In this document: positions 9,122 to 16,952 of the stretch, in pieces
How the letters are laid out: every line of letters begins with the position of its first letter
How positions within the stretch are numbered: position 1 is the first letter of the stretch
Assembly: GCF_900091495.1 (NCBI RefSeq)
Contig: NZ_LT607413.1
Location: 4,851,001 to 4,915,000 of the forward strand
Source of the DNA: Micromonospora echinospora
GTDB lineage: Bacteria > Actinomycetota > Actinomycetes > Mycobacteriales > Micromonosporaceae
Reading direction: 5' to 3'
DNA: 64,000 bases
Notes under the pieces: model-generated
What the model saw: the letters and a program-made list of their open reading frames with translations, nothing else
Told to the model about the DNA's origin: nothing
Databases searched by the model: none
Translations under genes and position numbers: made by a program

Positions 9122-10246
9122 ATGCCATCGACTCCACTGTCCGTGCTCGACCTGTCCCCGGTGCCCGCGGGCGGCACCGTGGGCGACGCCCTGCGCAACA
9201 CCATCGACCTTGCCCGCCGCGTCGAGCAGTTCGGCTACCAGCGGTACTGGCTCGCCGAACACCACTTCGCGCCCGGAGTCGCCAGCGCCGCCCCGGCAGT
9301 GCTGATCGGACAGGTCGCCGCCGCCACCAGCCACATCCGGGTCGGTTCCGGCGCCGTGCAACTCGGCCACCAGACCCCACTGGCCGTACTGGAGCAGTTC
9401 GGCACCCTGGACGCCCTCTACCCGGGCCGGATCGACCTCGGCCTCGGCCGCTCCGGTCAACGCCGCGCCGAGGCGACCCGGGAACTCGCCGGTGACGCCC
9501 CGCCCCCGACCGAGGCACGGGTGGTCGGCGGGCTGCTCATCCCGCCCCCGTTCTCGTTCGCGAAGATCCTCACCTCCCCTCGCGCCGCGCTGCACTCCGC
9601 GCTCCTGCAACAACCCGGTGCCCGGTCACCGGCCTTCGACGAGCAGGTCGGGGACCTGCTCGCCCTGCTGCGCGGCGACTACCGCGACCCCGACGGCCTC
9701 GACGCACACGTGACACCGGGCGAGGGCGCCGACCTGCAGATCTGGCTGCTGGGCAGCAGCGGAGGCGAGAGCGCCCAGCTCGCCGGCGCGCTCGGCCTGC
9801 CGTTCGCCGCCAACTACCACGTCAGCCCGGCAACCGTGCTCGACGCCGTCGCGGCGTACCGGGCGGCGTTCCGGCCCTCGGCGACGCTGGCCGAACCGTA
9901 CGTCATCGTCTCCGCCGACGTCGTCGTCGCACCCGACGACGCCGCCGCCCGCCGCCTCGCCGCCCCCTACGGCCTATGGGTGCGCAGCATCCGCAGCGGA
10001 CTCGGCGCGATCCCGTTCCCGAGCCCCGAGCAGGCCACCGGACACACGTGGACGCCGGAGGACCGGGACCTGGTGGCAGACCGGGTCGACACCCAGTTCG
10101 TCGGCTCACCGGACACTGTCGCCGGTAAGCTGCGCACCCTCCGAGACGTCACCTCCGCCGACGAACTGCTCGTCACCACCATCACTCACGCGCACGCCGA
10201 CCGGGTCAGCTCCTACGAGCTGCTCGCCAAGGAATGGCATGGCTGA
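9122..10246 (+). CDS. LLM class flavin-dependent oxidoreductase
   Basis: This 374-residue LLM protein belongs to the MsnO8/YhbW-like subgroup. It opens with [14 protein letters not shown] and has [13 protein letters not shown], then [23 protein letters not shown] and [12 protein letters not shown]. The ATG at 9122 lies 18 nt after the preceding stop. Its C-terminus ([24 protein letters not shown]) is closely matched by the remnant at 13105-13237, which shows that a second copy once existed. A single-component luciferase-like monooxygenase or oxidoreductase role is likely. Confidence 0.91.
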   Translation: MPSTPLSVLDLSPVPAGGTVGDALRNTIDLARRVEQFGYQRYWLAEHHFAPGVASAAPAVLIGQVAAATSHIRVGSGAVQLGHQTPLAVLEQFGTLDALYPGRIDLGLGRSGQRRAEATRELAGDAPPPTEARVVGGLLIPPPFSFAKILTSPRAALHSALLQQPGARSPAFDEQVGDLLALLRGDYRDPDGLDAHVTPGEGADLQIWLLGSSGGESAQLAGALGLPFAANYHVSPATVLDAVAAYRAAFRPSATLAEPYVIVSADVVVAPDDAAARRLAAPYGLWVRSIRSGLGAIPFPSPEQATGHTWTPEDRDLVADRVDTQFVGSPDTVAGKLRTLRDVTSADELLVTTITHAHADRVSSYELLAKEWHG

Positions 10247-10451
10247 GGCGAAGAGACGGTGGGCGCAGCGCGCGGGCGGTCCGCTGGAGCGACGTGCCCC
10301 GCCGACCTCCGACGCGACCCCGTTCCCTGCTGCGGCGAACCGGCGCACTCGTGACATCCGGGGCACGCCGGATCGCGAATCTCCCGCCGCCTGACCGCTG
10401 CTCAACCCGACACCGGTGCCCGCGCATCCGCCATCCAGGAGGAGGCACGCC

Positions 10452-10979
10452 ATGTCCGTCACCACCGAGCCGACAACCACCGTGGACCCAGACAGGTTCC
10501 GCGGCCTGCTACGCCACCAGGCCGCCGCCGTCACCGTGATCACCGCCGCCGGGCAACCGCCCGTCGGATTCACCGCGACGTCGTTCACCTCGGTCTCGCT
10601 GCATCCCCCTCTGGTGTCGTTCTGCATCGCCCACAACACCTCCAGTTGGCCTGTCATCGCCCGGGCCGATCACATCGCTGTCCACCTGCTCACCCGCAAC
10701 CAGGACGACATCGCCCGGACCTTCGCCACGAGCGGCATCGACCGGTTCGCCGGCCACGCCCGCTGGAGCACCGGGCCGCACGGCGTACCCGTCCTGCCTG
10801 ACGCACTGGCGTGGCTGGTCTGCCGGGTCACCGATCGGATCACCGCCGGTGACCACGCCATCGTGCTCGCCGAACCGGTGGCCGGCGAGCACAACGACGG
10901 TGAACCGCTGATCTACCACCGGGGGCGCTACGCGGGGCTGCACCGCGACGCCGTACCCCCGAACCCGACGCAGGCGTGA
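10452..10979 (+). CDS. Flavin reductase domain protein (FMN reductase partner of LLM monooxygenases)
   Basis: This 175-residue protein fits the HpaC/SsuE2-like flavin reductase fold. It has FRGLLRHQAAAVTVITA, VGFTATSFTSVSLHPPLVSFC and a C-terminal YHRGRYAGL. Such proteins transfer hydride from NAD(P)H to FMN or FAD and release it to two-component monooxygenases. The ATG follows GGAGGAGGCACGCC, a strong ribosome-binding site. It sits between LLM genes, so it is the natural source of reduced flavin for this cluster. About 200 nt upstream (10247-10451) carry no convincing gene. Confidence 0.92.
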   Translation: MSVTTEPTTTVDPDRFRGLLRHQAAAVTVITAAGQPPVGFTATSFTSVSLHPPLVSFCIAHNTSSWPVIARADHIAVHLLTRNQDDIARTFATSGIDRFAGHARWSTGPHGVPVLPDALAWLVCRVTDRITAGDHAIVLAEPVAGEHNDGEPLIYHRGRYAGLHRDAVPPNPTQA

Positions 10980-11016
10980 GTGCCGCCCGGCGAACGAAGG
11001 AGGAGGTGCCCTGCCC

Positions 11017-12123
11017 ATGAGCCCCCGGTTCCTCTGGTACATCCCCAACGAGATCGATCCGGGCCACCGGGGCGACGACCTCGTGGACGATCACAACAGC
11101 CTGGAGACACTCACCCGCCACGCGAAGACTCTCGAGGCCCACGGCTGGGACGGTGCGCTCATCGGCACCGGCTGGGGACGACCCGACACCTTCACGGTCG
11201 CCACCGCGCTCGCGGCTCGGACGACCACCTTTCAGCCGCTGGTCGCGATCCGACCCGGCTACTGGCATCCGGCCAACTTCGCCGCCGCAGCGGCCACGTT
11301 GGACCACCTCACCGGCGGCCGGCTGCTGGTCAACATCGTGTCGGGTTCCGACAACCCGTCCGCCTACGGAGACCGGGAAGGGAACCAGGCTCGGCGGTAC
11401 GCCCGCACCGGAGAGTTCCTCCGGCTGGTCCGCAGGCTGTGGACAGCGGAGGACGTCACCCACCACGGCGACCACTTCCACGTCACCAACTCCACCGTGA
11501 TGCCGAGGATGACCGGCCGAGCCGGACGCCGCCACGCCCCGCTCTACTTCGGCGGTGCCTCCCCGGCCGCCGAGCGGGTAGCGGCCACCGAGGCCGACGT
11601 ACAGCTCTTCTGGGGTGAGCCGCTCGACGACATCCGCGAGCGGATCGATCGGCTCAACCGCCTCGCCGCCGAGCTGGGACGGGAGCATCCACCACTCGAG
11701 TTCGGGCTACGGATCACCACGCTGGTCCGGGACACCCGCGAACAGGCCTGGGCCGACGCGGAGGCCAAGGTCGCGCGGCTGGCCGCGGCCGGCCATAGCG
11801 GAGCCGGGGGCCCGGGCTGGCAGACCGCGGCGGGTCAGCGGCGGCTGCTCGACCTGGCCGCCCGGGCCGACGTGCTCGACGACAACCTCTACACCGCACC
11901 GGGCAGGTTCGGCGCCATCGGGGCCGGTGCCACCTGGCTGGTCGGCTCGACGGAGGACGTCGCGAAGTCGCTGCGCAACTATCAGGACCTGGGCATCACC
12001 CACTTCATCCTCTCCGACACCCCCTACCTGCCGGAACTCAAACGCCAGGGCGACCAGCTCCTCCCGCTCCTGTGTGGACGACTGGCGCCGGCAACCAGAC
12101 CGCAAGGTCGACACCCATCGTGA
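11017..12123 (+). CDS. LLM class flavin-dependent oxidoreductase, SsuD-like (alkanesulfonate monooxygenase type)
   Basis: This 368-residue protein shows the SsuD-group signature. It has FQPLVAIRPGYWHPANFAA, LDHLTGGRLLVNIVSGSDN and the later LYFGGASPAAERVAA. SsuD uses FMNH2 and O2 to release sulfite from alkanesulfonates, and this is the clearest hint that the cluster handles organosulfur compounds. AAGGAGGAGGTG lies upstream of the ATG. A long in-frame C-terminus ends at 12123. The DUF1684 gene follows after 29 nt. Confidence 0.91.
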   Translation: MSPRFLWYIPNEIDPGHRGDDLVDDHNSLETLTRHAKTLEAHGWDGALIGTGWGRPDTFTVATALAARTTTFQPLVAIRPGYWHPANFAAAAATLDHLTGGRLLVNIVSGSDNPSAYGDREGNQARRYARTGEFLRLVRRLWTAEDVTHHGDHFHVTNSTVMPRMTGRAGRRHAPLYFGGASPAAERVAATEADVQLFWGEPLDDIRERIDRLNRLAAELGREHPPLEFGLRITTLVRDTREQAWADAEAKVARLAAAGHSGAGGPGWQTAAGQRRLLDLAARADVLDDNLYTAPGRFGAIGAGATWLVGSTEDVAKSLRNYQDLGITHFILSDTPYLPELKRQGDQLLPLLCGRLAPATRPQGRHPS

Positions 12124-12152
12124 CCTCGCCACCGTCCGGACGGGAGATCTCC

Positions 12153-12989
12153 ATGAACATCCCCACATCGCACCTCACCGAGTCGTTCCTCCAGGAGTGG
12201 CAGGACTGGCACCGGCGGCACGAGGAGATCCGCGCCGACCCGCACGGCTTCCTCGCCATCACCGGACTGCACTGGCTCACCGCACAGCCACAGCGGTTCC
12301 CCGACGCTCCCGGAGAGTGGCACACCACCCCTGACGGCGTCGTGGTCGACCTCGCCGACAACGAATACCTCGTCGTCGACGGCCGGCAGGTGATTGGCCG
12401 GCACGCGTTCGAACGAATCGCCGAGCGGGACAGCGTCCAGGTCGCCGCCGGCGCGGCGGTGGTGGAGATCGCCAGGCGGGGCGGGCACGACATCGTCCGT
12501 CCCCGGCACCCCGACCACCCCCTCCGCGCCGCGTACCGGGGCACACCGACCTACCCACCAACGCTGGACTGGGTGGTGCCCGGACGATTCGTGCCCTTCG
12601 ACGAGCCACGCCCGACCACGGTGGGTGCGGTGGTCGACGGACTCTCGCACGTCTATCCGACACCCGGGCGGATCGAGTTCGAGGTCGGAGGGCTGCCGCT
12701 GAGCCTGACCGCCTTCCCCGGCACCAGGCCGGGCAGCCTGTCGGTGCTGTTCACCGACGTCACCTCCGGCATCAGCACCTACCCCGCCAACCGGTCGCTC
12801 GCCATCGAGGCACCCGACGAACAAGGTCGGGTGACGCTCGACTTCAACCGGGCCACCAACCTGCCCTGCGCCTACACCGACTTCGCCACCTGCCCGCTGC
12901 CCCCGGCCGGGAACCGGCTACCGATCGCCGTCGAGGCCGGCGAGAAGATCCCACCCGAGCGGTCGCCTGCCGGCAAACCCAGCCGATGA
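12153..12989 (+). CDS. DUF1684 family protein
   Basis: This 278-residue protein shows the DUF1684 pattern: an N-terminal EWQDWHRRHEEIRADPHGFLAITGLHWL and a C-terminal block with LDFNRATNLPCAYTDFATCPLPPAGNRLPIAVEAGE. The biochemical role of DUF1684 is not established. Members are cytoplasmic and are often found next to monooxygenases or sulfur genes. The ATG follows CGGGAGATCTCC. Its stop overlaps the start of a small downstream frame (ATGA, 12986-12989). It is placed in the operon between an SsuD-like LLM and an FMN reductase. Confidence 0.88.
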   Translation: MNIPTSHLTESFLQEWQDWHRRHEEIRADPHGFLAITGLHWLTAQPQRFPDAPGEWHTTPDGVVVDLADNEYLVVDGRQVIGRHAFERIAERDSVQVAAGAAVVEIARRGGHDIVRPRHPDHPLRAAYRGTPTYPPTLDWVVPGRFVPFDEPRPTTVGAVVDGLSHVYPTPGRIEFEVGGLPLSLTAFPGTRPGSLSVLFTDVTSGISTYPANRSLAIEAPDEQGRVTLDFNRATNLPCAYTDFATCPLPPAGNRLPIAVEAGEKIPPERSPAGKPSR

Positions 12990-13104
12990 CAACCACCCGG
13001 CCAGCACACCCACCGGACGACCGTCCGCGCCGTCCCTACCGGCACCCCCGTCGCGTGGGGTGTCGGTCATGCCCTGGCTCCGCGACCGTCCGACGTCACC
13101 GGCC

Positions 13105-13237
13105 GAACGTAGGAGGAGAGCTGTCCGTCCGGCTCGACGCGGCCTACGCCGACGAACATCTGGTCACCACCATCACCCGTGACCACGCCGCCCGGGTCGC
13201 ATCGTTCGAACCGCTCGGCAGGGAACGACACCGATGA
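13105..13237 (+). pseudogene. C-terminal remnant of an LLM flavin-dependent oxidoreductase
   Basis: The last 34 or so codons of a frame that opens at 12986 read LDAAYADEHLVTTITRDH and RVASFEPLGRERHR. This lines up with the C-terminus of the LLM protein at 9122-10246 ([28 protein letters not shown]). The upstream codons of the 12986 frame look non-coding. The sequence is therefore interpreted as the tail of a lost LLM gene left between the DUF1684 gene and the FMN reductase. An 83-residue protein from 12986 to 13237 is possible but unlikely to be functional. Confidence 0.6.
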
Positions 13238-13262
13238 CCCCAAGCCGACCGACAGGAGAGTC

Positions 13263-13838
13263 ATGACCGTCACCACCGTCGAGCTGATCGGCAACCCCCG
13301 CGCCGGCTCACGTACCCGCACCCTCGCCGACGCCGTCGTCACCGAACTGGCCAGCCATCTCGAGCGCGCTGGCAACCCACTGAGCCGACCCACCGTGCTG
13401 GACCTGGCTGAACTCGTCGGCGTGTCCTTCGGACCCGCGGCCGCCCGGCCGGACGCCCCGGTGGACGACCCCTTCGCGCCGGTACGGGCCGCCCGGCTGC
13501 TGGTCGTGGCCACCCCGGCGTACAAGGGCACCTACACCGGCCTGTTGAAGATCTTCCTGGATCAGCTCGGGCCGGGCGACCTGGCCGGCGTGATCGCGTT
13601 GCCGGTTGCGGTCGCCGGCGCTCCGGCCCATGCCGACCGTACGGCGACATCACTGCGTGACCTGCTGTCCGAACTGGGTGCTGAGGCGACCATCCCGCCG
13701 CTGACCGCGCTGGAGTCCCGGCTTGCGGCACCTGTCGAGGCCGCCGCCGAGTGGGTCGCCGCACACGCCGGACAGCTCGGCGAGCTGCTGGCCCGCACGC
13801 CGGCGCGGGGGAACCTCAGACTCCATCACAGCCGGTGA
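13263..13838 (+). CDS. NAD(P)H-dependent FMN reductase, SsuE/flavodoxin-like
   Basis: This 191-residue protein has the flavodoxin-like reductase fold. It has GNPRAGSRTRTLADAV at the FMN-phosphate loop, then VVATPAYKGTYTGLLKIFLDQL, the hallmark of the SsuE/MsuE family. It would supply FMNH2 to the SsuD-like and other LLM monooxygenases. The ATG follows GACAGGAGAGTC. The C-terminal LHHSR lies close to an insertion-sequence zone beginning about 100 nt downstream, so the operon may once have extended further. This gene ends the recognisable cluster. Confidence 0.92.
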   Translation: MTVTTVELIGNPRAGSRTRTLADAVVTELASHLERAGNPLSRPTVLDLAELVGVSFGPAAARPDAPVDDPFAPVRAARLLVVATPAYKGTYTGLLKIFLDQLGPGDLAGVIALPVAVAGAPAHADRTATSLRDLLSELGAEATIPPLTALESRLAAPVEAAAEWVAAHAGQLGELLARTPARGNLRLHHSR

Positions 13839-14086
13839 GCTGGACACATTTGAACGGTGGCGGATTGAGGCATCGCCGGAAACCAGCCGGTCCAGCACAG
13901 CTGAGGACACCACACCTTTCCCGAGGTAGGAGCCCTTAGAGGCCGGTTCGAGGGCTTTTGATTTGATCTATGCTTTGCGTCCGGTTGAGGGTCCTTCAGC
14001 GGGTTCGCCACGGATAGCGGTCTCTCGATGTCGGGGAATGTGAATCCTGGTCGTGACCGTCGGGCGGTAGTGGCGTTAGGCCGTTC

Positions 14087-14917
14087 ATGGGTGATCGGAA
14101 GCCGTACCCCAGCGATGTCACCGACGCGCAGTGGGCGTTGATCGGGCCGTTCCTGCGGGCGTGGAAGGCCAAGCGGGTCTCGGTGTCGGGGCATCAGGGT
14201 GACTACGACCTGCGGGAGATCGTGAACGCGATCCTCTACCAGAACCGGACCGGCTGTCAGTGGGCGTACCTGCCGCACGACCTGCCGCCGAAGTCCGCGA
14301 CCTACTACTACTTCGCCCTGTGGCGGGACGACGGCACCGACCAGGCGATCCATGATCTGCTGCGCTGCCAGGCCAGGGAGAAGGCCGGCCGGACCGAGGA
14401 TCCGACCGCGGTCGTGTTGGACAGCCAGTCGGTCCGGGCGGCGAACCATGTCCCGGCCGCCACGACCGGCAAGGACGCCGGCAAGAAGGTGTCCGGCCGC
14501 AAGCGCGCCCTGGCCGTGGACACCCTCGGTCTGGTCATCGCGGTCGTGGTGACCGCCGCCTCGGTCACCGACAACGCCATCGGCATCCGACTGCTCGACA
14601 CAGTCGTCGAGCGCGCCCCGACGGTCACCCGGGCGTGGGTCGACGCCGGGTTCAAGCAGGACCTCGCGCTGCACGGCGCCGTCCTCGGGGTCGACGTCGA
14701 GGTCGTCAAACGATCCGACACCCGACCCGGGTTCGTGCCAGTACGCAAGCGGTGGATCGTCGAGCAGACCTACGGCACGTTGATGCTGCACCGCCGGCTC
14801 GTGCGCGAGTACGAGAGCCGCCCGGAATCGGCCGTGTCACGAACGTTGTGGGCGTCGATGGTCACCATCGTGCGCCGGCTGACCGGCACCAGCACACCGT
14901 CCTGGCGACACCGGTGA
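14087..14917 (+). CDS. IS5-family DDE transposase
   Basis: This 276-residue protein has the IS5 layout. An N-terminal DUF4096-type domain (DVTDAQWALIGPFL, YQNRTGCQWAYLPHDLPP) is followed by the DDE catalytic domain with VVLDSQSVR, VDTLGLV and AWVDAGFK, and a C-terminal RWIVEQTYG stretch supplying the glutamate. The frame is intact, so the element may be active. Its TGA overlaps the GTG of the next ORF (GTGA, 14914-14917). Confidence 0.92.
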   Translation: MGDRKPYPSDVTDAQWALIGPFLRAWKAKRVSVSGHQGDYDLREIVNAILYQNRTGCQWAYLPHDLPPKSATYYYFALWRDDGTDQAIHDLLRCQAREKAGRTEDPTAVVLDSQSVRAANHVPAATTGKDAGKKVSGRKRALAVDTLGLVIAVVVTAASVTDNAIGIRLLDTVVERAPTVTRAWVDAGFKQDLALHGAVLGVDVEVVKRSDTRPGFVPVRKRWIVEQTYGTLMLHRRLVREYESRPESAVSRTLWASMVTIVRRLTGTSTPSWRHR

Positions 14918-15321
14918 ACCTCGCCGTAATCCTCGACCTGATCACCGCACGCGAAGCCACCGCCGATCAGGCCGCCGACCGGCTACGCGAGCAGATCACC
15001 GCCCTCACCGCCGACCTCGCCCGCATCGAGGGCGAGCTGGCTGACCTGAAGGTCACCCGCACCACGCTGCGCATCCTCACCGCCGCCGAGTTCACCGCCG
15101 ATGACCCGACGATAGCCAGCGCCCCCTACCAGCAGATCCTGACGGTCCTCGACACCACGACCACCGGCATGCGGGCCAAGGACATCTGCCTCGCCCTCGG
15201 CGTCGACCCCATCCCGAAACACGTCGAGAGCGCCCGCGCGAAGCTCAAACGCATGGTCAAGCATCACGTCCTGACCGAGAACCAACCCGGAGTGTTCACC
15301 CTCACCCCGAAACGGACCTAA
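14914..15321 (+). CDS. Accessory protein of the IS element with putative winged-helix C-terminus
   Basis: This 135-residue protein is encoded within the IS and coupled to the transposase through a GTGA overlap. Residues about 10-45 are heptad-rich and probably coiled coil (ADQAADRLREQITALTADLA). Residues about 70-130 look like a winged helix (QQILTVLDTTTTGMRAKDICLALG, then VESARAKLKRMVKHHVLTE). No catalytic motif is seen. It may be a regulator or DNA-binding accessory of transposition; no function is established. Confidence 0.72.
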   Translation: MNLAVILDLITAREATADQAADRLREQITALTADLARIEGELADLKVTRTTLRILTAAEFTADDPTIASAPYQQILTVLDTTTTGMRAKDICLALGVDPIPKHVESARAKLKRMVKHHVLTENQPGVFTLTPKRT

Positions 15322-15352
15322 CCTAACGAACCGGCCTCTGAGAACATCCCGC

Positions 15353-15619
15353 GTGATCCTTGCCGTCAGCATGGCCCTCGTTCTTGCCGGCTGTGGTGGC
15401 GGACATGAAGGCAACTGGTCCAACGAGCAGCTACAGAAGGATGGGGCCGCCGCGGTCAAGCGCGACCTCGGTAAGGATGTGACCCTTCAATGCGAGGGTG
15501 GCCTCACCAACCGGCAGGGTTCGTCGATCCGCTGCAAGGGTTCGGACGGTATGGCCTACATCTTCGATGTGAAGAGCGAGGGTGAACTTCGCGCCAGCGG
15601 CGGCACCCAGCCGTTCTGA
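15353..15619 (+). CDS. Small lipoprotein, DUF4333-like
   Basis: This 88-residue protein starts at GTG 15353 with a short signal (residues 2-11) and a lipobox ending at Cys14 (LAGC). The mature part has two Cys (QCEGG, IRCKG) and the pattern GKDVTLQCEG, resembling the DUF4333 and DUF4307-like small lipoproteins of actinobacteria that carry one disulfide. The IS right end is only about 15 nt upstream. Its promoter or the very N-terminus may therefore have been lost, and the start is uncertain. Confidence 0.65.
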   Translation: MILAVSMALVLAGCGGGHEGNWSNEQLQKDGAAAVKRDLGKDVTLQCEGGLTNRQGSSIRCKGSDGMAYIFDVKSEGELRASGGTQPF

Positions 15620-15729
15620 CCCGGGCTGCGGCTTCCGCAGCGAGCACTGGCAGTCGCGCTGCCCCACCCGGCAACGTGGGCATCACAGTATTGATCAGAC
15701 CGCGCAGAAGGCTGTGGCCCGCACTCCAG

Positions 15730-15835
15730 ACGGTGGGTGGTGGAACGGACCCTGTCCTGGCTCACCGCCCATCGCCTCGCCCGGAACGGCGAAACCGCTC
15801 CGCCCCGGGCGGAAGCCATGATCCGCCGGGGCCGC
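15730..15835 (+). pseudogene. IS5-family transposase C-terminal fragment
   Basis: In the second + frame this stretch reads RWVVERTLSWLTAHR, the conserved C-terminal motif around the catalytic Glu of IS5 transposases, followed by a degenerate RAEAMIRRG. No upstream part of the gene is present. It abuts the N-terminally truncated IS6 transposase, marking a recombination junction. Confidence 0.65.
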
Positions 15836-15840
15836 CCGAG

Positions 15841-16500
15841 GTGATCGTGCTGGCGGTCCGCTGGTACCTGCGGTTCAACCTCTCCTACCGAGACGTGGAG
15901 GAGTTACTGGTCGAGCGTGGCGTCGAGGTGGATTACGTGACCGTCTATCGATGGGTGTAGCGGTTCACCCCGCTACTCGCGGACGCCGCCCGTTCCGCTC
16001 GTCACTCACCTGGGGACCGCTGGCACGTCGACGAGACCAACGTCAAGGTCAACGGCATCTGGCGATACGTCTGCCGCGCCGTCGACCAGTATGGTCAGTT
16101 CATCGACGTGCTCGTATCGGCGCGTTGGGACGCCGCGGCGGCCCGGCGGTTCTTCCACCGAGTCCTGACCACGCTGAAGGTCACGCCCAGCGAGGTGGTC
16201 ACCGACGCGAACCCGGTCTATCCGAGGGTGCTCGACGCCCTGGTTCCGTCGGCGTGGCACCACGTCGAACGGCACGCCAACAAACGGCACGCCAACAATC
16301 CGATCGAGGCCGACCACAGCCAGCTCAAGCACCGGCTCAGACCGATGCGCGGGCTACGTTCCGACCGCACCGCCCAGACGATCATGACCGGGCACGCCTT
16401 CGTGCAGAATTTCCGACGCGGACACGACGAACTCGCCACTGACGTCCCGCCCGGTCTGCGGGTGACGGTCGCGTTCACGGAGCTGGCGCGAGCGATCTGA
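15841..16500 (+). pseudogene. IS6-family transposase, 5'-truncated and interrupted by an amber codon
   Basis: The frame reads VIVLAVRWYLRFNLSYRDVEELL, then YRWV, then TAG at 15958-15960, then RFTPLLADAAR and on to TGA at 16498-16500. Family members have Gln or another residue at the stop, so CAG to TAG is likely. The catalytic D, D and E are all present (WHVDETNVKVNG, VVTDANPVYPRVL, IEADHSQLKHRLRPMRGL). The first 20 or so residues of the family are absent. A 12-nt tandem duplication gives RHANKRHANN just before the glutamate. The element is judged inactive. Confidence 0.8.
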
Positions 16501-16707
16501 TCAGTGCCCGGCTGACGCGGCTCGGCGTGTCCACCGATCCGCCAATGCAACAGCGCCTCGGGCACCTGCCCGGTGGCGCCGACTCCTGAGGTGGGAGGCA
16601 CCCTTCCCAGCTCCGCTCCCAGCCGGATCCCAGTCGACCGGCGGATGCTGCCCGCTGGGCACCCCACCTGGTGGTGTCCACCCGGCAACGAGGAGAGGAG
16701 GTGACAC

Positions 16708-16893
16708 ATGCGTAGGTTGTTGATCGTCACGATGGTGGCCGCCAGCATCCTCACTGCCGGCGGGGCACCTCGCGCCGACGAACTGCCGAACGTGCGGTAC
16801 AGCGCTGACGTACGCGATCCACCGCCGACCGGCCCGCCCGGCTTGACCACGGACGAGATCCCGGATCCCCCACCGGAGCGGGACAAGGGTTAG
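16708..16893 (+). CDS. Small secreted Pro/Asp-rich peptide
   Basis: This 61-residue peptide has a strong AGGAGGTGACAC site directly before its ATG. Residues 1-23 form a signal peptide (basic MRR, hydrophobic core to about residue 18, AxA-like end near PRA-D). The mature 38 residues are acidic and proline-rich (DVRDPPPTGPPGLTTDEIPD). No Cys, and no known family was recognised. It converges on the hydroxylase operon and is followed by a perfect hairpin. A secreted peptide or partner of that system is possible but unproven. Confidence 0.6.
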   Translation: MRRLLIVTMVAASILTAGGAPRADELPNVRYSADVRDPPPTGPPGLTTDEIPDPPPERDKG

Positions 16894-16901
16894 TTGGTTG
16901 T

Positions 16902-16939
16902 GGGTTGCGGGGCCACCGAGATCGGTGGCCCCGCAACCC
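16902..16939. terminator. Bidirectional hairpin terminator
   Basis: A perfect 16-bp inverted repeat, GGGTTGCGGGGCCACC at 16902-16917 and its complement at 16924-16939, with a 6-nt loop, lies between two converging genes that end at 16893 (+) and 16953 (-). There is no clear U tract, as is usual for actinobacterial terminators. Confidence 0.8.
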
Positions 16940-16952
16940 GTCGTTCCCGCCG

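Larger units (their letters stand above)
13939..15338 (+). mobile_element. IS5-type insertion sequence with terminal inverted repeats and two ORFs
   Basis: GAGGCCGGTTCG at 13939-13950 is repeated inverted as CGAACCGGCCTC at 15327-15338. The match extends outward by a few bases: CTTAGAGG on the left against CTCAGAGG on the right. Between them lie a DDE transposase gene and a second overlapping ORF. The flanking trinucleotides are TTA and TGA, so no exact target duplication is visible. The element of about 1.4 kb separates the FMN reductase gene from a lipoprotein gene. Confidence 0.75.

Noticed and set aside
10234-10451. Short plus-strand frame after the LLM gene
   Set aside because: It is Arg-rich with no motif and lacks a ribosome-binding site.
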